A DNA stretch of 42,494 nucleotides from assembly GCA_004375895.1 (NCBI GenBank), contig SOJW01000074.1:1-42494 (forward strand), given 5' to 3'. The position numbers were made by a program, and so were the translations under genes. Under the pieces are notes generated by a model. The model had not been told where the DNA came from, searched no databases, and was given only the letters and a program-made list of their open reading frames with translations. Positions 30,315 to 38,822 of the stretch are shown in pieces; position 1 is the first letter of the stretch; every line of letters begins with the position of its first letter. The stretch comes from Candidatus Stahliibacteriota bacterium (GTDB lineage Bacteria > Hydrothermota > Tepidihabitantia > B3-TA06).

Positions 30315-30322
30315 CCCCTTAA

Positions 30323-30361
30323 CCCGTAACACATCCCGTCACACACCCCGTAACACACCCC
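30323..30361 (+). repeat. CCCGTAACACAC repeat array
   Basis: Three degenerate units of the CCCGTAACACACC family between the RRM2 promoter and the end of the minus-strand lipoprotein gene. Confidence 0.8.
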
Positions 30362-30397
30362 ATCAGCATTAGCTCTACTGGATACAATTTGTCTGAA

Positions 30398-31090
30398 TTA
30401 TCTGTAGTCCAGGGGTTCTACCCCCTGGGGCAGATTGAGCGAAAAAACCCTGGCCGGCTCGCGTTCGATAACCTGTAGGTCAATAAACTCCAGAATGAGT
30501 TCGGAGTCCGCTTTCCTGAATACAATCCTCTGGGCGCGATCCGGCATTGTCTCAAACGCACCCTCACGCCAAAGTTCCCAACCTCTGCCCTTTAGACCTA
30601 TAAGCTTCGAACTATCATAGGGTTGCAGGCAGGCAACATCTCCTGTCCAGAAAATCAAGGTATCGGCTGATTCCGTGATGCTGTCAGGTTCATCCGGCAG
30701 CATCCCTTTGTAGGCCGTGGCCAGGGGAGCGACAGGTATCTCCCAGCCTTCTAAGGGCAGGTCGTCATCCGGCCCCAGGATCAGCACCTTTCCATTGATG
30801 GGTAGGTAAAGCAGGGTTGAGTCGGGGTTGTGACGGACCGAGGCAACATGGAAGTAAGCCGCAAAGAGATCGATAGCCAGGCGATCTTCATGAGCAAACA
30901 GCAAAAAACGGCCTTTGTACGTATCTGTGGAGTCGGTGTACTGGTAGGAACCCTGGGCTTGTTCGATAAACGCTAGTTCAGGGGTTGGCCTGACCAAAAG
31001 GTGGCATCCTGTCATGATCAATAACCCTGCAACCAGAATCTTTGCAAGCCTGAGGAGTGTAGAGAGGGAAGGACTGAGGAGGGCGTTCAT
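30398..31090 (-). CDS. Outer-membrane lipoprotein, LolB/DUF4292-like
   Basis: 230 aa. The lipobox IMTGC is near residue 29. The mature domain alternates amphipathic strands (GSYQYTDSTDTYKGRFLLFAHEDRLAIDLFA, DSTLLYLPINGKVLILG, QRIVFRKADSELILEFIDLQVI), resembling the LolA/LolB-type incomplete barrel used to bind lipids. The call is tentative. Being last in an operon begun by lolA makes a LolB-like acceptor role attractive. Its ATG overlaps the stop of the barrel gene (ATGA), so translation is coupled; no separate ribosome site is obvious. Confidence 0.6.
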   Translation of the reverse strand: MNALLSPSLSTLLRLAKILVAGLLIMTGCHLLVRPTPELAFIEQAQGSYQYTDSTDTYKGRFLLFAHEDRLAIDLFAAYFHVASVRHNPDSTLLYLPINGKVLILGPDDDLPLEGWEIPVAPLATAYKGMLPDEPDSITESADTLIFWTGDVACLQPYDSSKLIGLKGRGWELWREGAFETMPDRAQRIVFRKADSELILEFIDLQVIEREPARVFSLNLPQGVEPLDYR

Positions 31091-31923
31091 CGAAACCGCA
31101 GGTGCAGGCCCAGGTAAGGCCAGGGATCAGGGGCGTGCAGCCGGAAGTTGGCCGATACCCAGTAGCGCAGGTAAAGCTCAAGCGCTACCCGGTCGCCTCG
31201 CAGTACCCCTATGCCTGCCTGTGGGGCAAACTTGTGCTCCCAGAAGGGATCGAGATTCAGGGTGTCGGAGTCCCATCCAGGTCTGAATCGGGCGAAATAG
31301 GCGTAGATTCGCGCAGAGGCGTAGATATTTTTGTAGATCGGCTGATCGAAGATAAGGTCTATCTGATAGTCGTGGAAAAGATCGGTGGAGTTCAGGGCGT
31401 CAATCACCGTATCATGCGGATACCAGGCATAGGTAAGCCTTGCGTTGAACCGCTCATACCACGCGCCTTCCTTGATGTGCTCCAGGTTCCGGTTGTTGAA
31501 TGCACCGGGTGTGCCTGCTGCGAAGGTCACCCGGTTGAACACCACCTTGAGGGAGTCATAGGAGCGATCGATATTATGGATGCAGTCGTGAACCAGATAG
31601 GTGCTCACTGTAGCCTTGTCGAATAGGTTGAAACGGAAACCGCCCGTTAGATAGTAGTGGGCCATGAACGGATCAAACGCGACGTTTCCCAGCTGTTTGC
31701 CTGCTTCCAGTTCGTCGCGGTAGGAGATAAAGAAGCGCTGGCCTGCCACATCCACCAGATCGGTCGATACCTCTATACCCACGTCTATGTTGTAGCGGCC
31801 GTAGGTGGTGTCACGGAAGTACTTGCCCACGTAGACCTCACCCGTGGGATTGATAGGAAAGCTTACGATCTCAGTTATGGATGCGTTAAATAGACTCAAT
31901 CCAACGAGCAAAGATGCGATCAT
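31087..31923 (-). CDS. Outer-membrane beta-barrel-like protein
   Basis: 278 aa, family not recognised. A short hydrophobic N-terminus (MIASLLVGLSLFNASI) acts as signal peptide. Strand-rich sequence with many Tyr, Trp and Phe (RYNIDVGIEVSTDLV, YYLTGGFRFNLF, ARLTYAWYPHD, VALELYLRYWVS) ends in LHLRFR, the typical alternating pattern of barrel proteins. GGAGG lies 5 nt before the ATG at 31923. The gene overlaps the end of rimO by 38 nt in another frame. Confidence 0.7.
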   Translation of the reverse strand: MIASLLVGLSLFNASITEIVSFPINPTGEVYVGKYFRDTTYGRYNIDVGIEVSTDLVDVAGQRFFISYRDELEAGKQLGNVAFDPFMAHYYLTGGFRFNLFDKATVSTYLVHDCIHNIDRSYDSLKVVFNRVTFAAGTPGAFNNRNLEHIKEGAWYERFNARLTYAWYPHDTVIDALNSTDLFHDYQIDLIFDQPIYKNIYASARIYAYFARFRPGWDSDTLNLDPFWEHKFAPQAGIGVLRGDRVALELYLRYWVSANFRLHAPDPWPYLGLHLRFR

Positions 31924-33232
31924 TTCTTCCTCCGGTTATTTCCACTTTTCCGAAACATCCTTGATTAACACCTGGTCCTTCGATCTCGACTACCCTGTCA
32001 ATCTCAGGCGCCGAACTCCAGAGACGGCCAACGCATGTAACACAATCCTCAGAGGCTTCCTTAGCAAAATCCACCACCGCTTCGTGCTTGTTCCCTGTCA
32101 TTCGATTGGTTTCCTCAGCTTGCATGCGTTCCGCAAATTCCACGAGCCTTTCGGCGCGCTCCTTTTTTACCTCCCAGGACACCTGATCAGGCATCTCGCA
32201 AGCCTGGGTCCCTTCCTCCTGCGAGTATACGAATATCCCAAGATGTGTAAAGCGCAAACGCTTCAATCCTTCAAGTAACACCTCAAACTCCTCCTCGGTC
32301 TCAGCCGGGAAACCCACAATCACCGTAGTCCTGATCGAGAATTGTGGATCGAGACTGCGTGCCTTTTTGACCAGCCTTTCAGTCCTATCCGCCCCTACAT
32401 TGCGGTTCATCCTTTCAAGAACGCTATCTGCAAGGTGCTGGATTGGCATGTCTACGTAATTCAAAACCTTATCGCTTGCCGCCATCTGTTCGATGATCTT
32501 CTCCTCCAGATGTGCAGGATGGGCGTAGAGCAGGCGAATCCAGCGCAGTCCCTCGATTCGCTCAAGTCCTTCAAGTATCTTTGAAAGCTCCGGGTGCGCT
32601 GCAGTGTCCTGGGCGATCAGGATCAGCTCTTTTATTCCCAATGTCACGAGATCACCAGCTTCCTCAAGGATGTCCTCCGTCCTCCTTAGCCTCAAAGGGC
32701 CCCTGATCATCGGGATGGTGCAGTATGAGCAACAGTTCGAGCAGCCCTCGGTCAGGCGAAGATAGGCGTAGTGGGAGGGTGTGGATAAGAGTCTTGGGTA
32801 TTCCCTTCCCGGATTCCAGGACGGCGTAGCCGAGACCAAAACCTGGCCCGGATGATTGTTCTCCTTGAGCAATCCGGGTATCTCAGGGATCTGATCCAGA
32901 CCTAAAAACGCGTCCACCCATGGAAAGCGACCTACAAGCTCTCTAGGTTCTCGCTGGGGCAAGCATCCTGTCACAAGAAGCGTCTCGATCTCGCCTCGCC
33001 TGCGCCGCTCTTGCTGCGTCTCTATCACCTGGGCCGATTCCTCAATCGCTTCTTCTAAGAAAGCGCAGGTGTTCACTATTACCGCCTGAGCATCGGTTGC
33101 ATCGCCCGTAATCGGGAATCCGGCCTGAGCCAGCTCGGCCAAGATGATCTCCGCGTCTATCCGGTTCTTGGGGCAGCCAAGGTTGATGACGGATACCCTT
33201 TTGAGATTCTTTGGAGGTGTGTTACGGGACAC
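31886..33232 (-). CDS. rimO: Ribosomal protein S12 methylthiotransferase RimO
   Basis: Radical SAM enzyme adding a methylthio group to an Asp of ribosomal protein S12. The N-terminal UPF0004 domain carries three cluster Cys (Cys20 in NLGCPKN, Cys56 in NTCAF, Cys90 in TGCLPQR). The radical SAM motif is Cys164-Cys168-Cys171 in EGCSNCCSYCTIP. A C-terminal TRAM-like domain ends GRNDRIFARWIE. 448 aa, normal. NLGCPKNRIDAE and the DMPIQH segment favour RimO over MiaB. The GTG start at 33232 overlaps the thioesterase end by 11 nt, and its first codons lie in a CCCGTAACACACC repeat unit. Confidence 0.93.
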   Translation of the reverse strand: MSRNTPPKNLKRVSVINLGCPKNRIDAEIILAELAQAGFPITGDATDAQAVIVNTCAFLEEAIEESAQVIETQQERRRRGEIETLLVTGCLPQREPRELVGRFPWVDAFLGLDQIPEIPGLLKENNHPGQVLVSATPSWNPGREYPRLLSTPSHYAYLRLTEGCSNCCSYCTIPMIRGPLRLRRTEDILEEAGDLVTLGIKELILIAQDTAAHPELSKILEGLERIEGLRWIRLLYAHPAHLEEKIIEQMAASDKVLNYVDMPIQHLADSVLERMNRNVGADRTERLVKKARSLDPQFSIRTTVIVGFPAETEEEFEVLLEGLKRLRFTHLGIFVYSQEEGTQACEMPDQVSWEVKKERAERLVEFAERMQAEETNRMTGNKHEAVVDFAKEASEDCVTCVGRLWSSAPEIDRVVEIEGPGVNQGCFGKVEITGGRNDRIFARWIESI

Positions 33233-33611
33233 GGAAGAGCTTACCCGTTGCCTCGGCGTAGACCTTGTTGGAGTCGAACGCCCTGGCTTCTGCCAGAACC
33301 ACGCGTTTGCGCTCCTCGGTAACCTTCCCCTCGACCTTGACGGTATGGTTGGTTGGCAAGGGGTTCTTGAAACGCACGGTCATCTCAGCGGTTACGGTCT
33401 CGATCTCGCGTCCGGCCGCGGCCCAGACCATCACCTCGTCCAGCATGGTCGAGATTATCCCGCCGTGAGTAAAGCCTTGCCATCCTTGAAGATCGGCAGG
33501 CACAACATACTCAAAGCGCGCACCCTCAGTGTCTACCTCTATATCTAACTTTAACCCCCTGGGATTCTCCTTACCGCAGGCGAAGCAGAAATGGTCGCGT
33601 TCCAGTCTCAC
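33222..33611 (-). CDS. PaaI/4HBT-like hotdog thioesterase
   Basis: 129 aa single hotdog fold. The N-terminal CFACGKENPRGLKL motif and the central GFTHGGIISTMLDEVMVW (the HGG/Asp catalytic region) identify the acyl-CoA thioesterase superfamily. C-terminal strands are AEMTVRFKNPLP and KVEGKVTEERKRVVLAEARAF. It hydrolyses acyl-thioesters; the substrate is unknown. The stop TAA at 33222-33224 lies within a CCCGTAACACACC unit. Second gene of the lolA operon, 9 nt after lolA. Confidence 0.88.
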   Translation of the reverse strand: MRLERDHFCFACGKENPRGLKLDIEVDTEGARFEYVVPADLQGWQGFTHGGIISTMLDEVMVWAAAGREIETVTAEMTVRFKNPLPTNHTVKVEGKVTEERKRVVLAEARAFDSNKVYAEATGKLFRVP

Positions 33612-33620
33612 CAGATTATT

Positions 33621-34253
33621 TCACTGGTAGCCGGTGCCCGTGTCTTCGATCACCGTGGTGCCCTCAGGTGGGCTGAAGGTAAACTGGCTCTCCGCAACCT
33701 CGGCATTATACTGGAAGTCTTCCAGGAGGAAGATCACCTCGTTATCGCCTTGCTCGACCTTAATCCCTGCGAGTTCGTTCCTGGACGCGTCTATCAGCAT
33801 CACAAAACTTTTGACGAACACCTTCTTGCCCGGCTTGACGGTAAAGTGCGCCTCGAGAAACTCCTTGGCTGGTTTGAGCTGCACCGTGTATTGCTCGCTG
33901 TAGTTCTGCAGACGTTCCACGAACAAAAACATCTCCTGCTCAGGCCCGGGTTTGGTCTTGATGGCCTGGTTGGCGGTCGGCAGGTATATCCAGGTAACCA
34001 CACCGTCGGATAAAACAAGCTGCTCCATGGGCACGGTGACGTCCACCCGGAACTTATTGGGCGAAGCGTAGGTGAACGTGCCTTTGAGTATCTGGCAGGT
34101 GCCGTCTTTCTTCGAGCAGATTCGTTCCTCGAACGAGGCCGTAAGCGAGCTTATGCCGGCGTAGCGGGTGATTACCGCGTTAAATGTTTTGCGAGGCGAG
34201 GCGGCAACTAAAAACCCCACCCCCACTAATGCTGCGAGTATCAATCGGTGCAA
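33621..34253 (-). CDS. lolA: Outer-membrane lipoprotein carrier protein LolA
   Basis: Periplasmic chaperone that carries lipoproteins from the inner to the outer membrane. A signal peptide (residues 1-19, VGFLVAAS) precedes a half-barrel with the LolA pattern: YAGISSLTASFEERI, LKGTFTYASPNKFRVDV, LVLSDGVVTWIYLPTANQ and ESQFTFSPPEGTTVI at the end. 210 aa, the usual size. The TTG start at 34253 has GGAGG 5 nt upstream. Two Cys (CSKKDGTC) are unusual and may form a disulfide. Its presence supports a diderm envelope. First gene of the five-gene operon. Confidence 0.9.
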   Translation of the reverse strand: MHRLILAALVGVGFLVAASPRKTFNAVITRYAGISSLTASFEERICSKKDGTCQILKGTFTYASPNKFRVDVTVPMEQLVLSDGVVTWIYLPTANQAIKTKPGPEQEMFLFVERLQNYSEQYTVQLKPAKEFLEAHFTVKPGKKVFVKSFVMLIDASRNELAGIKVEQGDNEVIFLLEDFQYNAEVAESQFTFSPPEGTTVIEDTGTGYQ

Positions 34254-34278
34254 TCGAACCTCCAGTCAGCAACACCTA

Positions 34279-34306
34279 ATTCTAACCCGCCATCGGCGTA
34301 TGTCAA
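34279..34306 (-). promoter_or_regulatory. Promoter of the lolA operon
   Basis: TTGACA (34301-34306) and TAGAAT (34279-34284), 16-bp spacer, minus strand. Confidence 0.75.
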
Positions 34307-34346
34307 GACGCAGAGGATAGGGTAGAGGTTGCGGGTGGGATGGGAA

Positions 34347-35150
34347 TTATATTGTTGTTCCCTTAACCTGTCTTTTCCAATCTTTAAAGGAGATACGTAT
34401 TCGATCAAAGTCGTCTTGATTTGGGAGAACGCCGTTGTGAGCAATAATATGGCGCAGAGATTCAAGTTTTTCCAAATCACTAAGGATTGTATCAAAGTCT
34501 GTGATAATTTTGGAAAACTCGTCTTTGTGTTGTCGCATCAGATATACTAGGTCACCCCAATCAACATAATACAATTCAGAGGCGCCCCGAGGCGTGAGCC
34601 ACTTTCTTTTATCTTCTTTCTCCTTTCGATCTTTGACATTCGATTTTATGGTATTGCTTGTAGATTTATCCCACCAATCATCGCCGTATTTTTTCTTCAA
34701 TACGCTTTCAATTAATCTCCGTACAGAGTTTTCGTAGCAGTGTAAAATTCTGTAAAGCTGTGCCATCTTGTAAGAATCATCGATTTGAGCTTGTGTAAGA
34801 AACGGTGTTGAATTAACGCCTGCTTTGTCAACGATCTCAGGTTCTTTATTAGTTTTGAATATGTAACCGAAGGCCTCATCTAATGCTTTAGAAGTGGAGA
34901 GATCTAGACGATATGAGTCACGGGAATTACCTTTGTGGACATCAGATTTTTTCTTATTAAATGCTTTTCGCATCTCGGTAATGTTTTGTCTCGGAAGAGA
35001 AGCTTCTTCAAAATACTTAAGGATGGTTGTGAGATTAGCTTCTTTGATGTTGTTAGAACGTAAGTGAAACCATAGGAAGGCTATGGCTTGGTTGGTTCTT
35101 GATGTAGAATCAAATGGAAATTTGTCACAAAACTCGTCGAGTTTACTCAT
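34347..35150 (-). CDS. Swt1-like HEPN-domain protein (candidate RNase)
   Basis: 267 aa. The C-terminal two thirds look like a Swt1-type HEPN domain: YRILHCYENSVRRLIESVLKKKYG, DDWWDKS, the LYYVDWGDLVYLMRQHKDEF segment, and a catalytic-type Rx4H motif in SLRHIIAHNG (Arg233, His238). N-terminal residues 15-75 form a helical module (TNQAIAFLWFHL...). HEPN proteins with this motif are usually metal-independent RNases in toxin, abortive-infection or RNA-processing systems. It follows the 191-aa gene by 7 nt in a two-gene AT-rich unit, suggesting transfer. The partner could be antitoxin or targeting subunit. Confidence 0.75.
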   Translation of the reverse strand: MSKLDEFCDKFPFDSTSRTNQAIAFLWFHLRSNNIKEANLTTILKYFEEASLPRQNITEMRKAFNKKKSDVHKGNSRDSYRLDLSTSKALDEAFGYIFKTNKEPEIVDKAGVNSTPFLTQAQIDDSYKMAQLYRILHCYENSVRRLIESVLKKKYGDDWWDKSTSNTIKSNVKDRKEKEDKRKWLTPRGASELYYVDWGDLVYLMRQHKDEFSKIITDFDTILSDLEKLESLRHIIAHNGVLPNQDDFDRIRISFKDWKRQVKGTTI

Positions 35151-35157
35151 CTATGTT

Positions 35158-35733
35158 TTACTTTTTATTTTTTGGCTTACGAGGTAGCTCGTGAATAACA
35201 ACATTCTCACCCTTTGGAAGAATCTTGCAGGTTTCTTTCTTTCGTTCAGCCAACCCCGCCAAATCGAGGTTTATGAAAACACCAAATAAACTTGCTGGGA
35301 CAGGGCTACCAACAAGCCTGAGAGCCGTGTATGTTTCATTAAGTGAAAAGTACTTCTTTTCTGTGTTTTGCGTTAGCCAGTAGATAATTGTCAATACTTT
35401 TTCGTTCTGTATCTTCGGGGATTTTTCTTCCCAAAATTTTTGGAGTTCCCCTTTTTGTTTGTCGTCTAAACCCAGTTCTACTTTCTCTAAATCTTGGGGT
35501 TTTGATTTCCTAGCACCTTTTCCTTTCGAAGGTTTTTCTTTGGTGGGTTTAGCTGTAGGTTCTTCTTTTATTTCGGCTTCTTTTGATGGAATGGATTTTT
35601 GTTCATGAGCCTGAGAAAGCCGAGGTAAAAACGTTTCTAGTTTGATAAATACATCATCTAATGCAGATGCCGGTGCTTCTATGTCGACAGACCCTGTGCT
35701 GAGGTCTATGTGGATTTTGATGACATCAGACAT
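35158..35733 (-). CDS. Unknown partner of the HEPN protein
   Basis: 191 aa, not recognised. Residues 1-38 form a small strand-helix unit (IKIHIDLSTGSVDIEAPASALDDVFIKLE). Residues 40-90 are a Lys/Glu/Pro-rich flexible linker. Residues 95-191 look like a winged-helix-type fold (VLTIIYWLTQNTEKKYFSLNETYTALRLVG, LFGVFINLDLAGLAERKK, ILPKGENVVIHEL). That C-terminal domain resembles in pattern the N-terminal module of the adjacent HEPN protein. First gene of the pair with its own promoter. Its likely role is DNA or RNA binding or control of the HEPN enzyme; this is inference. Confidence 0.65.
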   Translation of the reverse strand: MSDVIKIHIDLSTGSVDIEAPASALDDVFIKLETFLPRLSQAHEQKSIPSKEAEIKEEPTAKPTKEKPSKGKGARKSKPQDLEKVELGLDDKQKGELQKFWEEKSPKIQNEKVLTIIYWLTQNTEKKYFSLNETYTALRLVGSPVPASLFGVFINLDLAGLAERKKETCKILPKGENVVIHELPRKPKNKK

Positions 35734-35798
35734 TTTGCCCTCGCTTTACTTGGTTAAGAATAAATATTTCCATCTCTGAAACCTATCTTCTAAGTTTA

Positions 35799-35826
35799 AT
35801 TTTAGGCATTATATCTGACTTGTCAA
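35799..35826 (-). promoter_or_regulatory. Promoter of the HEPN module
   Basis: TTGACA (35821-35826) and TAAAAT (35799-35804), 16-bp spacer, minus strand. A TATAAT also lies inside the spacer but at non-functional distance from the -35. Confidence 0.65.
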
Positions 35827-35847
35827 GTCCTTAGTTCCCTGCAAGGC

Positions 35848-35875
35848 TTGACTTTTCCTCCTTAACCTTTATGCT
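35848..35875 (+). promoter_or_regulatory. acpS promoter, predicted leaderless
   Basis: TTGACT (35848-35853) and TATGCT (35870-35875), 16-bp spacer. The GTG start of acpS begins 5 nt after the -10, so the mRNA is expected to start at or within a base or two of the start codon. No ribosome site. Confidence 0.65.
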
Positions 35876-35880
35876 GTGAC

Positions 35881-36252
35881 GTGATTTTTGGGATTGGAAT
35901 TGACATCATCGAGGTCGCGCGAATCCGAAAGGCCTATAAAAAGTTGGGCAAGCGGTTCCTTGATGGCATCTACACCGAGCGCGAGCAGAGCTTCTGTCTG
36001 GGACGAGCCAACTTTGCTGAGGGGCTTGCGGCCCGCTGGGCGGCCAAAGAGGCGTTTCTTAAAGCGCTCGGCACCGGTCACTCGCGCGGTGTCCGCTGGA
36101 GGGACGTGGAGATCATAGACAACGAGCGCTCACGACCCACAATCAAGGTCTACGGAAAACCAGCCGCATTCCTGGGAAATCGGAAGGTGCACCTCTCCAT
36201 CTCCCACCTTGAGGACATGGCCACCGCGATCGTGATCATCGAAGAAGATTAA
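35881..36252 (+). CDS. acpS: Holo-[acyl-carrier-protein] synthase
   Basis: Transfers 4'-phosphopantetheine from CoA to Ser36 of AcpP. Motifs: GIGIDIIEVARI with metal ligand Asp8, RWAAKEAFLKALGTG with Glu57, and HLSISHLEDMATAIVI at the end. 123 aa, typical of the trimeric AcpS type. The start is a GTG with no Shine-Dalgarno sequence, close to the predicted transcription start. Encoded away from acpP and coaE but functionally linked to both. Confidence 0.93.
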   Translation: MIFGIGIDIIEVARIRKAYKKLGKRFLDGIYTEREQSFCLGRANFAEGLAARWAAKEAFLKALGTGHSRGVRWRDVEIIDNERSRPTIKVYGKPAAFLGNRKVHLSISHLEDMATAIVIIEED

Positions 36253-36544
36253 GCTGAGTTTACTTTCAAACAACAGCAAGACAAAAGACAAGAAGTGAAG
36301 AATGTCGTTGCGAGGTCTGTAGAGGCGGAGGTGAGACAGGCCGAAGCAATCTCATATTTGTCACTGGCTCTGGATTACCTCTTGGCTTTGACCACCCTCT
36401 ATCAAGGAATCTCAAGGTCTCGTCTTAAATCCTGTCATCGTGCCCCAACGAGATCGCCGTGATAACTGTAGAATTTTACGTTAGAAAGCACTTTGACTTT
36501 TTCGTGTAACTGCCAGAAAAGCGCGGCTTACGCCTCCGATTTAT
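36253..36544. other. Intergenic region with dispersed repeat
   Basis: No gene seen. A GTCGTTGCGAGG...GCCGAAGCAATCTC repeat lies at about 36303-36355, a relative of copies at 21.2, 21.5 and 26.9 kb. Confidence 0.55.
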
Positions 36545-37642
36545 TCAGGAGAAGAACTCCCTGATCCTGGCGATCACCCAGGAGCGCTGCTCTTCGGTTA
36601 ACTCAGGGTAGCAAGGCAGGGACATTACCTCACGGGCCGCGGCTTCGGACTCTGGGAACGAGCCTTCGCCAAGCCCAAGATATGAAAGCACCGGCTGGCG
36701 GTGCAGGGGATAGGGGTAGTGGATGCCGACGCCGATATCTGCTTCATTCAGGAACGCCTTCAACTCGTCCCGCTTCGGGGTGCGGATGGTATATTGGTGA
36801 TAGATGTGGTTGCAGTCAGGATGGGTTACCGGCACCTTGACCACGTCCTTCAGTCCATCGTTGTAAGCGGCTGCGTTATCAGCTCTCTTCCGGTTGTAAG
36901 TCTCAATGTGATTGAGCTTAATCCTGAGGAACGCGGCCTGCAGGGTATCCAGCCTTGAGTTCTGGCCGATCAGGGTATGATAGTATTTCTTCGGCGAGCC
37001 GTGTACCCTTATCAGGCGGCATTTCTCGTAAAGCCCGTCGTTATCGGTAGTTATAAGCCCACCATCTCCCAGAGCCCCCAGATTCTTGGTGGGAAAGAAC
37101 GAAAAGATGGTCAGATCACCAAAACCACCCACTCTCTTACCTTTGTATGTTGAGCCGAACGCCTGCGCGCTGTCCTCTAACACCTTGATATTGCGTTTAT
37201 TAGCGATATCGAGGATAGGCTTCATCTGGGCCGCCTGACCGTAGAGGTGCACAGGCAAAATAACCTTGGTTTTTTCGGTGATCGCCGCCTCGATCTTTGC
37301 CGGAGCGATGTTGTAGGTGTCCGGTTTGATGTCCACAAAGACAGGCACAGCACCCAGGGCCACGATAACCTCGGCAGTAGCGATAAAGGTGAAGGGCGTG
37401 GTGATGACCTCGTCGCCAGGGCCTACATCCATGGCTCTCAGGCATATAGCCAGGGCATCGGTGCCGTTACCTACGCCAACTGCGTGCCTTACGTCAAGAT
37501 ATCGGGCGGCAGCAGCTTCAAAATCCTTCTCCTCCTGGCCCAGGATGAACTGGCTTGATTTTATCACCCGTTCCAATGCCTCCTTGAACTCCTCTAAAAG
37601 CGGCTCGTGGTGAGCCCATAAATCTATCTGCGGAACCTTCAT
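36545..37642 (-). CDS. DegT/DnrJ/EryC1/StrS sugar aminotransferase (WbpE-like)
   Basis: PLP-dependent aminotransferase for nucleotide sugars. The PLP lysine is Lys186 in [16 protein letters not shown]; Asp157 lies in [31 protein letters not shown] binds the cofactor phosphate; VHLYGQ and HGSPKKYYH are conserved. 365 aa. With the acetyltransferase next to it and the Gfo/Idh gene further upstream, this looks like the WbpE step making UDP-GlcNAc(3NH2)A. It overlaps the acetyltransferase end by 4 nt (ATGA). Confidence 0.9.
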   Translation of the reverse strand: MKVPQIDLWAHHEPLLEEFKEALERVIKSSQFILGQEEKDFEAAAARYLDVRHAVGVGNGTDALAICLRAMDVGPGDEVITTPFTFIATAEVIVALGAVPVFVDIKPDTYNIAPAKIEAAITEKTKVILPVHLYGQAAQMKPILDIANKRNIKVLEDSAQAFGSTYKGKRVGGFGDLTIFSFFPTKNLGALGDGGLITTDNDGLYEKCRLIRVHGSPKKYYHTLIGQNSRLDTLQAAFLRIKLNHIETYNRKRADNAAAYNDGLKDVVKVPVTHPDCNHIYHQYTIRTPKRDELKAFLNEADIGVGIHYPYPLHRQPVLSYLGLGEGSFPESEAAAREVMSLPCYPELTEEQRSWVIARIREFFS

Positions 37643-38223
37643 GAAATCCTCCTGACCTTACCGTCCTCAAGCTTGTAAGTTCCCTTGCAGCGTGCGTTGC
37701 ATGTTGCAGTATCTTTATCGTCGAACCTTAACCGCTCGCCGCACTCGCACATCCAGCCTATCTGACGGCCTGGAACCCCGACCATCAACGCGTAATCCGG
37801 CACGTCCTTATGGATAACCGCCCCGGCACCGATGAAACAGTGCTTTCCAAGGGTTATGCCGCACAGGATGGTTGCGTTGGCGCCGATCGAGGCACCTTCC
37901 TTCACCAGGGTGGGAATCCAGACCCCACCCTTTGGATATGCGGCGCGCGGGTTCATATCATTCGTAAATACGCAGCTTGGGCCGCAGAACACGTTGTCCT
38001 CAAGGGTTACCAGATCGTAGATGCTCACGTTGTTCTGAATCTTGCAGTTCGAGCCGATCACGACACGCGATCCTACGTAGACGTTCTGTCCCAGGCTGCA
38101 TTTTGCCCCGATCTTGGCACCGCTCATTATGTGCGAGAAGTGCCATATCCTGGTTCCCTCGCCGATCTCTACAGGTTCATCCACGACTGCGGTAGGGTGG
38201 ACGAAGTAGTTTGCCTCGTTCAT
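37639..38223 (-). CDS. Left-handed beta-helix N-acetyltransferase (WbpD-like)
   Basis: 194 aa. Hexapeptide repeats run from about residue 8 to 150 ([95 protein letters not shown]), as in WbpD, which acetylates the 3-amino group of UDP-GlcNAc(3NH2)A. The C-terminal extension ([24 protein letters not shown]) has four Cys that may bind zinc. The ATG at 38223 has GGAG 8 nt upstream. The frame stays open another 140 codons upstream, but only through palindromic repeats, so that extension is rejected. Confidence 0.9.
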   Translation of the reverse strand: MNEANYFVHPTAVVDEPVEIGEGTRIWHFSHIMSGAKIGAKCSLGQNVYVGSRVVIGSNCKIQNNVSIYDLVTLEDNVFCGPSCVFTNDMNPRAAYPKGGVWIPTLVKEGASIGANATILCGITLGKHCFIGAGAVIHKDVPDYALMVGVPGRQIGWMCECGERLRFDDKDTATCNARCKGTYKLEDGKVRRIS

Positions 38224-38822
38224 CTTAAGTCTCCAGGGTTCTTGATTTATGCCCCACGTCGGTACTTCGTCCGGCCGCGGGGACCCCGACTTACCCCCTC
38301 CATAATCTTTTTGATCCCCCTGTATCCCCCTTGAAAAGGGGGACTTTTTTTTGCCTCCCTTTTGGCAATCTTGCCGCTTCGCGTAAGGGAGGTGGCCGCT
38401 CTTCGAGAGCGGGCGGAGGGATTGGTGATCCCCCCTTAATCCCCCCTTGGTAAGGGGGGCATTTGCGAGTGCGACAACCCCGTAACACAGCGTTGTCGCT
38501 TTGTCATTTTTGCAACGAGACGCTCGTTGCACTCCATAATCTTTTTTATCCCCCTTAAAAGGGGAACTCTTTGCTTCCCTTGCTAAGGGAGGTGGCCGAA
38601 GGCCGGAGGGATTGATTATTCCACCCCCTCTTTTATTCTCCCCCGTCAAGGGGGAGATTGGGCTGGAGCGTATGTACTCCGCCCAATCTTAGACCGAAGG
38701 GCGACGGACACGGAGCACCGGAGGACGAACGCAGGGAGTAATCTTCCAAATCTTGCACCGAAGGGCGACGCTTGCGGAGCACCGGAGGACGAACGCAGGG
38801 AGTAATCTTCCAATCTCGTATT
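38224..38822. repeat. 599-bp repeat array: palindromes and 64-bp tandem units
   Basis: No gene. CCCCC(T/A)...GGGGG palindromes cluster at about 38320-38345, 38360-38420, 38425-38460, 38540-38600 and 38630-38655, some enclosing AAGGGAGGTGGCCG. At 38693-38756 and 38757-38812 there are two tandem 64-bp units of ACCGAAGGGCGACG...GGAGTAATCTTCCAA type. A single CCCCGTAACACAGCG unit is at about 38476. Confidence 0.8.

Noticed and set aside
31102-31626. 174-codon plus-strand frame
   Set aside because: Antisense to the barrel-like gene, with no ribosome site or recognisable motif.
35805-35820. TATAAT inside the HEPN promoter spacer as the real -10
   Set aside because: It lies only about 7 bp from TTGACA, and no other -35 fits; the TAAAAT 16 bp away is more plausible, although an extended arrangement cannot be excluded.
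38224-38649. A 142-codon N-terminal extension of the WbpD-like acetyltransferase
   Set aside because: It is a translation of palindromic repeats. The ribosome site before the ATG at 38223 and the family's N-terminus both support the shorter protein.
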